From: Bacteroidales bacterium
GTDB lineage: Bacteria; Bacteroidota; Bacteroidia; Bacteroidales; UBA932
Length of the DNA stretch: 14,238 nucleotides
Reading direction: 5' to 3'
Assembly: GCA_017538685.1 (NCBI GenBank)
Contig: JAFYIK010000027.1
Coordinates: 1-14,238 of the forward strand
In this document: positions 6,502 to 12,909 of the stretch, piece after piece
Layout: every line of letters starts with the position of its first letter
Numbering within the stretch: position 1 is the first letter of the stretch
Made by a program: the position numbers and the translations under genes
Notes under the pieces: model-generated
The model's input: only the letters and a program-made list of their open reading frames with translations
Database searches by the model: none
Told to the model about the DNA's origin: nothing

Positions 6502-8564
6502 TTTGCACACATTGCGGAAAAGAAAACAGGCCTGAAGCGAAGTTCTGCCGTTTTTGCGGCACGGCTCTCGCGGGCGAGTCGACTCAGAAGGGCCTGATAG
6601 GCAAAGACAGCATAGTCGATGAACTGGACAGGCTGGACGAAAAGCTCCGTGTCGCGAAGATAGTCACCGCGGGCGGCGCGAGGATGGGTATGGACTGCCT
6701 TGTGCTCGGCGACTCCGGCAGCGGCAAGCATTTCATCGCGCACCTCGTTGCTGACAAGATCCGCGAGAGCGGGGTGGTGAAGCAGGCTGCGAAAGAGGTG
6801 GACGCTGCGGACTGGGCCGAGTTCGCCGGCGACTTCGACAAAAACATAGCTGCGCTGAAAGACGGTATCCTCCTGATCACTAACGCGCAGAAGCTGCTGC
6901 CCACATCGAAAGCCTCCGAAGTGAACCAGTTGGACAAGCTCTTCCACCGTATGCGCAATGTGGAGGGAGCTCCGATTGTGATCCTCTGCGGCGACCACAA
7001 CGACCTCGCGAACTTTCTCGAGAACAACAAAGACGTCCACCGTCTGTTCGAATTCGATTTCAGGCTCGGCGCTTTCGGTCTCAAGGACCTCACGGACCTG
7101 ACCCTGGATCTCCTGAAGAACAAATACAAGATAGACTTCTCTGACAATCTCCCGAAGAAGCTGAACGCCCATTTCGCGTGGTTTATGCGCCAGACCAATC
7201 TCGGCCACACCAACGGCCATCTTTCCGAGATGGTGGCCGAGAGCCTCTACGTGAAAGCAATGTCGCGCGGCGGCAAGATGGTGGAGCCCCAGGACATCGA
7301 CACTTCCGAGTGCTTCATCCCTAAGACCGAAGAGCAGATACTCGCCGAGCTGGACAATTACATAGGCCTGCAGAGCGTCAAAGACGAGATCAAAGCCATC
7401 ATACGCAACGTCAAGGCGAAGAAGGAAAATGGAGTGAAGGACAAACTCATCACGGACCATTTCATCTTCACGGGCAACCCTGGCACCGGCAAGACCACCT
7501 TCGCGCGCAAGTTCGGCGAGGTGCTCAACGCCGTGGGCGCCCTGCCAACCGGCCAGTTCGTGGAAATATCGGGCAAAGACTTCATCGGCCGCTACCTCGG
7601 CGATTCGGAGGACAATGTCAAGAAATACGTGAACAAAGCAATGGGCGGCGTACTCTTCATCGACGAGGCCTACGCGCTCAACACTTCCTATGGCGACGGC
7701 CACGCCGGCTACGGCGGGGACGCGGTTAACACCCTCCTCACCCTGCTGGAGAACCGCAAGGGCGAGTTCGTCTGCATAATGGCGGGCTACACGAAGGAGA
7801 TGGGCGACTTCGTCCGTATGAACCCCGGCCTGCCGCGGCGCCTGAATGTGACCATAGAATTCCCGGACTACAGCGCCCGCGAGCTTGAGCAGCTCTTCCG
7901 CTTGCGCCTGGCGCATAACGACGAAAACGTCACCTTCACCCTCGATTCGAAGGCCGAGGAAATGCTGCCGAAGGTCTTCGACCGTATGTGGCTCAAGCGC
8001 GGCGACACCTTCGGCAATGCCGGCGAGGTCCGTAACCTATTCGACCTGGCGGTCAAGCGGCACCGCCTCCGCGGCGCTCAGGACTGCATCCTCTCGTATG
8101 CGGACATAGTGGGCGAGGATGCCACCGAAGAGATCTCGGTCGAGGACATAATGAAGGAACTCGACGGCCTCGTGGGAATGACCCAGGTCAAGGAGACCAT
8201 ACGCCGCATCGCGGGCGAAATTGCCACCCAGAAGCGCCTGATAGAGATGGGCGAGGCCTCTGAAGGCCTGACCAAATACAACTTCGTCATCACCGGTAAT
8301 CCGGGAACGGGTAAAACCACCGTCGCGCGCATCTTCGGAAAGATTTTCAAGGCGCTCGGCGTGACCGCTTCGGACAGGGTGGTGGAGAAGAAACCGGAGA
8401 ACATAATCTCCAAGTTCGTGAACGAGAGCTCGGAGAAGATGAACGATGCCATCAACGAAGCGATGGGCTGCGTACTCTTCCTGGATGAAGCCTATGGCCT
8501 CGATCCGATGGATTCACGGGCCAGAGCACCAGTTCGGAGGGCCGTGATGCAGTCCGCACTCTGA
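6498..8564 (+). CDS. Zinc-ribbon, multi-AAA (CbbX/SpoVK-type) ATPase, N-terminal part before a frameshift
   Basis: Residues 1-22 form a zinc ribbon (Cys3/6/17/20). Module 1 (about 35-265) is a degenerate P-loop unit: Walker A GDSGSGKH (71-78), but ILLITNAQ stands where a Walker B Asp-Glu is expected. Module 2 (about 290-560) is a complete CbbX-like AAA unit: YIGLQSVKDEI, GNPGTGKTT (Lys332), LFIDEAYAL (Asp389-Glu390), NPGLPRRL with candidate Arg fingers 447-448, and sensor-2-like GNAGEVRNL. Module 3 starts with LVGMTQVKETI, GNPGTGKTT (Lys606) and LFLDEAYGL (Asp663-Glu664), then the frame breaks. The last ~17 residues are out-of-frame sequence. One extra G in the GGG at 8518-8520 would restore a single ORF of about 1097 residues with the next entry. 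CbbX-type ATPases are hexameric protein remodellers; the client here is unknown. The start overlaps the kinase stop (ATGA). Confidence 0.85.
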   Translation: MICTHCGKENRPEAKFCRFCGTALAGESTQKGLIGKDSIVDELDRLDEKLRVAKIVTAGGARMGMDCLVLGDSGSGKHFIAHLVADKIRESGVVKQAAKEVDAADWAEFAGDFDKNIAALKDGILLITNAQKLLPTSKASEVNQLDKLFHRMRNVEGAPIVILCGDHNDLANFLENNKDVHRLFEFDFRLGAFGLKDLTDLTLDLLKNKYKIDFSDNLPKKLNAHFAWFMRQTNLGHTNGHLSEMVAESLYVKAMSRGGKMVEPQDIDTSECFIPKTEEQILAELDNYIGLQSVKDEIKAIIRNVKAKKENGVKDKLITDHFIFTGNPGTGKTTFARKFGEVLNAVGALPTGQFVEISGKDFIGRYLGDSEDNVKKYVNKAMGGVLFIDEAYALNTSYGDGHAGYGGDAVNTLLTLLENRKGEFVCIMAGYTKEMGDFVRMNPGLPRRLNVTIEFPDYSARELEQLFRLRLAHNDENVTFTLDSKAEEMLPKVFDRMWLKRGDTFGNAGEVRNLFDLAVKRHRLRGAQDCILSYADIVGEDATEEISVEDIMKELDGLVGMTQVKETIRRIAGEIATQKRLIEMGEASEGLTKYNFVITGNPGTGKTTVARIFGKIFKALGVTASDRVVEKKPENIISKFVNESSEKMNDAINEAMGCVLFLDEAYGLDPMDSRARAPVRRAVMQSAL

Positions 8565-9790
8565 TGGCGCGTATGGAAAACGAAGCCGGCAAGTTCGTGG
8601 TGATCTGCGCCGGCTACCCGAAGGAAATGGAGACCTTTATGAACTCCAACCCCGGACTCAAGAGGCGCTTCTCGCATTTTATGCATATCGACGATTACAC
8701 CGCCGAAGAGCTTCTCGAGATCTACGAGCGCGCGGCGAAGGCGAAGAAATACGACTTCACTTTCGCGGACGATGCAGTAAGGATGAAGGCCCTGAAGATG
8801 TTCCAGAGTATGGTGGCGATGAAGGACGACAAGTTCGGCAACGCCGGCGAAGCCATCAAGATGGTGGCGGAGACCAAGACCAACATCAACAACCGCATCG
8901 ATGCAGCTCCCTACGAGAAATGGACTCCGGAGTTCCTGCATTCCGCATACCTGGAGGATATTCCGTTCACGGAGCCGGAGAAGATATCCGTGGACGAATG
9001 CCTCGCTGAACTGAACGAACTGGTCGGCCTCGAGGGCGTGAAGACGGCGCTGACGAAGCTGGCTCACACCATCAACAACGAGATAGAGACCGCGCGGCTG
9101 GAGAACCGCAGGCCGGAAATCCCGCTCGGGCATTACCTCTTCCTCGGCAACCCTGGCACGGGCAAGACCACTGTCGCGCGCCTTATGGGCAAGATACTGT
9201 ATTCGATGGGCGCGCTGCCCAGCCCCACCGTCGTGGAGGTGGACAAGACCAAGCTGGTCGGGCGCGTGATGGGCGACACCGAAGCGATCACTCAGCACAT
9301 AATCGACACCGCTATGGGCGGCATCCTCTTTATCGACGAGGCCTACCAGCTTGCGGACGGCGGCTACGGTTCGCTGGCCCTGCAGACCCTCGTGAAGCGC
9401 CTGGAGGACGACCGGGGCAAGTTCGTTTGCATAGCCGCAGGCTATACCTACGAAATGCAGGCGTTCATCGCCGGGAACAGCGGCTTCGAAAGCCGTTTCC
9501 CTGAGCGCAACCGCATCTTTTTCGAAGACTACACCCCCGACGAGCTGTTCCAGATCTTTATGATCTATGCCCGCAAGGGAGGATATATGCTGGATCCTCG
9601 GGCGGAGAATGCCGTGCGCGGAAAGCTTACCATACTCTACAACAACCGCGGAAGGACCTTCGGAAACGGCCGCGACGCGCGCAACCTCTTCGACGAAGTG
9701 AAGAGTAACCTGGCGGCGCGCCTGGCCGAAGAAGGCCGCCCGCACACCCCCGAAGAACGTAAAACCATCAAGAGGGAGGACGTTTTATGA
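8564..9790 (+). CDS. C-terminal part of the multi-AAA (CbbX/SpoVK-type) ATPase, after the frameshift
   Basis: This frame begins inside AAA module 3, straight after its Walker B. MARMENEAGKFVVICAGYP aligns with TLLENRKGEFVCIMAGYTK of module 2, followed by NPGLKRRF and GNAGEAIKM. Codons upstream of its ATG, back to about 8519, remain open and read GQSTSSEGRDAVRTL, which fits the family (module 2 has GGDAVNTLL). The fragment is therefore the continuation of the previous entry, not a separate gene. Module 4 is complete: LVGLEGVKTAL, GNPGTGKTT (from residue 195 of this fragment, about 884 of the joined protein), LFIDEAYQL, NSGFESRF and GNGRDARNL. The ATG overlaps the upstream TGA by one base (TGATG), so coupled re-initiation is conceivable, but a product lacking the module 3 P-loop would be odd. 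The stop overlaps the FHA gene (ATGA). A sequencing or assembly error is the simplest cause. Confidence 0.83.
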   Translation: MARMENEAGKFVVICAGYPKEMETFMNSNPGLKRRFSHFMHIDDYTAEELLEIYERAAKAKKYDFTFADDAVRMKALKMFQSMVAMKDDKFGNAGEAIKMVAETKTNINNRIDAAPYEKWTPEFLHSAYLEDIPFTEPEKISVDECLAELNELVGLEGVKTALTKLAHTINNEIETARLENRRPEIPLGHYLFLGNPGTGKTTVARLMGKILYSMGALPSPTVVEVDKTKLVGRVMGDTEAITQHIIDTAMGGILFIDEAYQLADGGYGSLALQTLVKRLEDDRGKFVCIAAGYTYEMQAFIAGNSGFESRFPERNRIFFEDYTPDELFQIFMIYARKGGYMLDPRAENAVRGKLTILYNNRGRTFGNGRDARNLFDEVKSNLAARLAEEGRPHTPEERKTIKREDVL

Positions 9791-10341
9791 TACAGTGCCC
9801 CGAATGCAGAAGTCTGATTCCGGACGACAGCGCTTTCTGCGACCAGTGCGGAAAGGAATTGAAGTGGTGCCCCGAATGCCATCGCCCCAAACGCGGAACT
9901 GAGTGTCCCGTGTGTGGAAGCATTTTAGTCCCCGGAACGAAATTTCTTTCTGGTGGCGGGGATGGGGTTACCCCTGAAACCCGTGCCACCCTCGGCACCG
10001 TAAGAGGGGGGACCGCGTCAGCGGTGGGGTCGAGCGAATGCGAGACGGTTTCAGCGGCAACCCCATCCTCGCTGACATTAGTCGGCAACGGATGGAAATT
10101 GGTGTTGCGCGAGGGCGCGTTCGGTCGTGTCGGTGGAGTATGGCCCGAGCTGGGAACGTGTCCGTATGTGTCAGGTAACCACGGCCGCATAGGGAAGACG
10201 GCGAGCGGGTGGACGATTACGGACGTTGGATCCACGAATGGAACGTACATCAACGGGCAGCGAATCGCCGTGGGGGCTCCGACCCCGCTGAAGAAGGGCG
10301 ACGCGGTCCGAATAGCAACTCTTGATTTCACGGTAGAATGA
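9787..10341 (+). CDS. Zinc-ribbon and FHA domain protein (phosphothreonine reader)
   Basis: A 184-residue cytosolic adaptor. Residues 1-45 form two zinc ribbons (Cys4/7/18/21 and Cys28/31/40/43). Residues ~50-98 form a Gly/Ser/Thr-rich linker. The forkhead-associated domain spans about 100-184 with its signature residues: FGRVG (Arg114), SGNH (Ser129, Asn131, His132), GSTNGTYING (148-157, Asn151) and the final strand DAVRIATLDF. Arg, Ser, His and Asn at these places are the phosphothreonine contacts of the family, so binding should be intact. It sits between the ATPase and the phosphatase with ATGA overlaps at both ends. The likely ligand is the autophosphorylated kinase or another operon protein (inference). 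The linker DNA holds a large imperfect inverted repeat, and codon choice there (GGG, GTT, ACG) differs from the GGC/GTC/ACC preference of the neighbours. Confidence 0.9.
   Translation: MIQCPECRSLIPDDSAFCDQCGKELKWCPECHRPKRGTECPVCGSILVPGTKFLSGGGDGVTPETRATLGTVRGGTASAVGSSECETVSAATPSSLTLVGNGWKLVLREGAFGRVGGVWPELGTCPYVSGNHGRIGKTASGWTITDVGSTNGTYINGQRIAVGAPTPLKKGDAVRIATLDFTVE
9958..10070 (+). repeat. Imperfect inverted repeat inside the FHA gene linker
   Basis: Two ~27-base arms at 9958-9984 and 10044-10070 are nearly complementary. GGATGGGGTT (9960-9969) pairs perfectly with AACCCCATCC (10059-10068), and CTGAAACC (9974-9981) pairs perfectly with GGTTTCAG (10047-10054). The 4-base gaps between these blocks are equal on both arms. 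The loop is about 60 bases and contains a small ACCGC/GCGGT stem. The repeat lies wholly in the sequence for the low-complexity linker between the zinc ribbons and the FHA domain. It could be a folded mRNA element or the in-frame remnant of a small palindromic mobile element. Confidence 0.6.
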
Positions 10342-11072
10342 GACTGGACATCCAGGCGCTGTGCCATAAGGGCCTTGTGCGGGACGGCAACGAAGACGCC
10401 GTGTCCGTGGGCGGCCTGTTCCTTCGCGACGACTCCGCAGCGCTCACCGTGGACACTCCGGAAGACGGTTTCTTCTACCTTCTGGTGTCCGACGGTATGG
10501 GCGGCCACGAAGCCGGCGAGGAGGCGAGCGAATTCGCCCTCAATGAGATCAAGGAGCAGCTGAACCTGCATCAGATCCGGCCGGACAGCTTCGAGGACGA
10601 CATCCGCGAGGCGGCCCGCTACATCACGTATAAGCTGAATGGTTTCGCCGCCGAGCGCGGTCAGGCCTACCCTATGGGCTGCACCCTTACGGGCGTCGTC
10701 TGGCACTACGGCCGCACGTGGCTCGTCAATGCCGGCGACAGCCGCACCTACCGCCTGCGCGGCGGCCTGCTCCGTCAGCTCACCACCGACGAGACCGAGC
10801 GTGGTCTGACCGGCGACCCCGCAGCGGACAAGCGCCTCCTCAACTGCCTGGGCGGAGGCTCCGAAGGGAGGTTGGTCGTGGATGACATAGCCGGCAAGCT
10901 CCTTCCGGGCGACGTTCTGCTGATCTGCTCCGACGGACTGTGCGATATGGTCTCCGACGAAGACATAGAGCGCACCCTTTCCGAAGGCGGTCAGGCAAAA
11001 GACCTTCTCCGTATGGCCTGCGAGGCCGGAGGGGTCGACAACATATCGATAATAATCACTAAAATCTCATAA
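10338..11072 (+). CDS. PP2C-family Ser/Thr protein phosphatase
   Basis: A 244-residue metal-dependent phosphatase of the bacterial Stp/PppA type, expected to remove phosphate from Ser/Thr of operon proteins in the cytosol. All core motifs are present in order: RDGNEDAV (Arg15, Asp20), VSDGMGGHEAGE (metal ligands Asp52 and Gly53), GCTLTGVV, NAGDSRTY (131-138), SDGLCD (metal Asp199) and GGVDNISIIIT (Asp234, Asn235). Length matches the minimal single-domain PP2C of bacteria, with no membrane anchor or extra domain. The start overlaps the FHA stop (ATGA), and two bases separate its stop from the M48 gene. Its place beside a kinase and an FHA protein makes it the likely eraser of the same signal. 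The family call is firm; the substrate is inferred. Confidence 0.95.
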   Translation: MRLDIQALCHKGLVRDGNEDAVSVGGLFLRDDSAALTVDTPEDGFFYLLVSDGMGGHEAGEEASEFALNEIKEQLNLHQIRPDSFEDDIREAARYITYKLNGFAAERGQAYPMGCTLTGVVWHYGRTWLVNAGDSRTYRLRGGLLRQLTTDETERGLTGDPAADKRLLNCLGGGSEGRLVVDDIAGKLLPGDVLLICSDGLCDMVSDEDIERTLSEGGQAKDLLRMACEAGGVDNISIIITKIS

Positions 11073-11074
11073 TT

Positions 11075-12283
11075 ATGCAACTCAATCCCGAAATCAGTTT
11101 GGAGAAAGCCCTTGCGGGCCAGATCTACGACGCCCTTCAGGGCGACGTGGTGAAATTCGTGCTCAAGCACGCGGAATACAGCACGGACAGCGACAACTAC
11201 TGGCGCAGCAAGATGGAAGGCCACTGTATGAAGGCCGACGAGAATCTGCTCGGAAGTTTCTATAAGCTCTGCCACGAAGTCCAGGACAAACTTGGATTCA
11301 AAGAGGAAGTGGATTACTTTGTGACCGGTGATTCCACCATCAACGCCTTCTCGATTGCGGCGGAAGGAGACCAGCCCCATATCATCAACGTGAACTCAGA
11401 GCTCTTCAACCTTATGAGCGAGGATGAGCTCCGCTTCGTCATCGGCCACGAACTGGGCCATCTCATCAACAAAGACACCGAGCTCAGGCGCCTGATCTAC
11501 TTCGTCTATCCGCCTCAGAGCGTGATACCTCCGGTCACTCTTCAGTACAAGATCCATCTTCACGACAACCTCGCCGAGCTGGTCGCCGACCGCTATGGTT
11601 ACCTCGCCTGCGAGAACCTCGGTGCGTGCGTGACCGCGTTCTTCAAGATGGCTTCGGGCCTCGATCTCGAGAGGATGCAGGTGGGTATCGGCGATCTGCT
11701 GATAGACAACAGCAAGCATCTTGATTACTTCCTTCGCGGCGGCGGAATGAGCCACTACGACCACCCGGTAAACCCCATCCGCGTGCAGGCCATCAACCTT
11801 TTTGCGAACGCCGAGAACCAGGTGCAGCTTGACAAGGGTATGGACGAGCTCATCCAGATACTGCTGAAAGTGGGCAATCGCCCTATCGACGGCCCTATGT
11901 CGGTGTTCATCGCCACCGCAGGCATCATTGCTGCGAACGTGGACGGCAATGTGACGAAAGAAGAGTATGAGCACGTGGTGAAAAGCCTCTCGAACGCCAA
12001 CATCTTCCCGAAGGCATTCCTCGCGGACATCCTGAAGAAGGATGTGGACGCGCTCTTCGAGCAGTCAGTGAACCAGATACTCCAGTACGACCCGTCGTTG
12101 AAGCCTGCGCTTCTGGATTATATCGTGGGAGTCGTCATCGCGGACAAGGACATCGCGGAGAAGGAAGTCAACTTCATCTACCACATCGGACAGCAGCTCG
12201 GGCTTTCCATCAAGGAGATCTCGATGGTCTTCGCTGAAAAAGTCCAGCAGAGCTACGTCCCCTCAATCGACGCTATCAGCTAG
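11075..12283 (+). CDS. Soluble M48-family metallopeptidase with C-terminal TerB-like domain
   Basis: A 402-residue protein. The N-terminal ~270 residues form an M48-type zinc peptidase: GHELGH with zinc ligands His125 and His129 and catalytic Glu126, and the third ligand Glu168 in AELVADRYGY, matching the ExxxD pattern of the family. Unlike HtpX and most M48 enzymes it has no membrane-spanning segments, so it should be cytosolic. Residues ~275-395 look like a TerB-like helical domain, with acidic turns NVDGNVTKEEYE and IADKDIAEKEVN at the positions seen in the first two operon genes. This is the last gene of the plus-strand operon, and its TAG stop overlaps the stop of the convergent gene. 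Proteolysis of damaged or phospho-marked clients, perhaps delivered by the AAA ATPase, is a reasonable inference but not shown. Confidence 0.88.
   Translation: MQLNPEISLEKALAGQIYDALQGDVVKFVLKHAEYSTDSDNYWRSKMEGHCMKADENLLGSFYKLCHEVQDKLGFKEEVDYFVTGDSTINAFSIAAEGDQPHIINVNSELFNLMSEDELRFVIGHELGHLINKDTELRRLIYFVYPPQSVIPPVTLQYKIHLHDNLAELVADRYGYLACENLGACVTAFFKMASGLDLERMQVGIGDLLIDNSKHLDYFLRGGGMSHYDHPVNPIRVQAINLFANAENQVQLDKGMDELIQILLKVGNRPIDGPMSVFIATAGIIAANVDGNVTKEEYEHVVKSLSNANIFPKAFLADILKKDVDALFEQSVNQILQYDPSLKPALLDYIVGVVIADKDIAEKEVNFIYHIGQQLGLSIKEISMVFAEKVQQSYVPSIDAIS
12280..12283. other. Shared CTAG: overlapping stop codons of convergent genes
   Basis: The palindrome CTAG supplies TAG to the plus-strand M48 gene (12281-12283) and TAG to the minus-strand YwqG-like gene (12282-12280). 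The two operons therefore end on the same four bases, with no room for an intergenic terminator. I saw no clear hairpin with a T-run nearby. Confidence 0.85.
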
Positions 12284-12909
12284 GCCGAATATAGCCAGGC
12301 TTTGACTTTATCGAACCGGCGGGCCTTCAGCTCTGCCGGTTTTATCATAAAGCAGAGCATTCCGCAGTCGAAGAAGCGCAGGCCCCAGTCGTCGTTCTCG
12401 TCAATCTGCAGAAGAGGTACGAGCCCAGGCATCGCCTCGCGCACCTCTTCGAGGAGCGGCCCACCCAAAAGCTGGGTGTAAGAATCGCCTTCATTGCTGA
12501 AAATAATTCTTTCCGGTGCGGGGCAGGCGGGGATTTCCTCTTCCTCGTCGTAGAAGAGAGTGTGCGTGTTAAGTCCCTCGCTGACAGGAGAGTACAGCAC
12601 CTTGAAAAAATCTTTCGGCCATTCGCCCATTCCGGGTGCGGTGAAGGCATCCAGGTCGCCGAGGAAATAGTCCAGCGCTCCGAAGAAGTACAGCATTCCT
12701 TCGTGCGGAAGCAACCCTTCCGGATCGAGTCCAGCGAGGTCCGCGCACTTTATCTGGCAGATGAAGGTCAGCGGGTCGTCGAAGACCTCGCCTTCATCTT
12801 CGGCCTGCACCGTCGGCCAATCCAACTCATCCGGAAGGTCCGGGAAGCCCCACCATTTGCTTTCGCCGTAGAGGACGTCCTCCGACGGCTCGGTTTTGAT
12901 CTTTATCAT
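12280..12909 (-). CDS. YwqG/DUF1963-family protein
   Basis: A 209-residue soluble acidic protein resembling the YwqG (DUF1963) family, whose biochemical role is not established. Recognisable family pieces: SKWWGFPDLPDELDWP (about 17-32), PLTFICQIKCADL near 46, LLPHEGMLYFF near 66-76, LLGGP near 145, and the C-terminal LLQIDENDDWGLRFFDCGMLCFMI followed by PAEL. The ATG at 12909 overlaps the stop of the upstream minus-strand gene (ATGA), so the two are co-transcribed. Its TAG at 12282-12280 shares the CTAG with the stop of the M48 gene. Family members often act as small cytosolic accessory proteins; no function is assigned here. Confidence 0.75.
   Translation of the reverse strand: MIKIKTEPSEDVLYGESKWWGFPDLPDELDWPTVQAEDEGEVFDDPLTFICQIKCADLAGLDPEGLLPHEGMLYFFGALDYFLGDLDAFTAPGMGEWPKDFFKVLYSPVSEGLNTHTLFYDEEEEIPACPAPERIIFSNEGDSYTQLLGGPLLEEVREAMPGLVPLLQIDENDDWGLRFFDCGMLCFMIKPAELKARRFDKVKAWLYSA

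Noticed and set aside
6048..7916. Long minus-strand open frame of 622 codons opposite the kinase and AAA genes
   Set aside because: It is an antisense shadow of two clearly conserved genes. GC-rich third positions suppress stops on the opposite strand, and the translation has no recognisable domain.
8511..8564. Programmed -1 frameshift in the AAA gene
   Set aside because: No X-XXY-YYZ slippery heptamer or obvious downstream stimulator is visible. A missing G in a short G run explains the break more simply.
8492..9745. Minus-strand open frame of 417 codons opposite the AAA ATPase
   Set aside because: The plus strand carries unmistakable AAA motifs here; the antisense product is low-complexity and unrecognisable.
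3481..11072. Type VI secretion regulatory locus (PpkA-Fha-PppA)
   Set aside because: The kinase, FHA and PP2C logic is similar, but no sheath, baseplate, Hcp, VgrG, ClpV or membrane-complex gene lies in the window.
12284..12420. Possible rho-independent terminator after the M48 gene
   Set aside because: The area is coding for the convergent gene and I see no GC-rich hairpin followed by a T-run.
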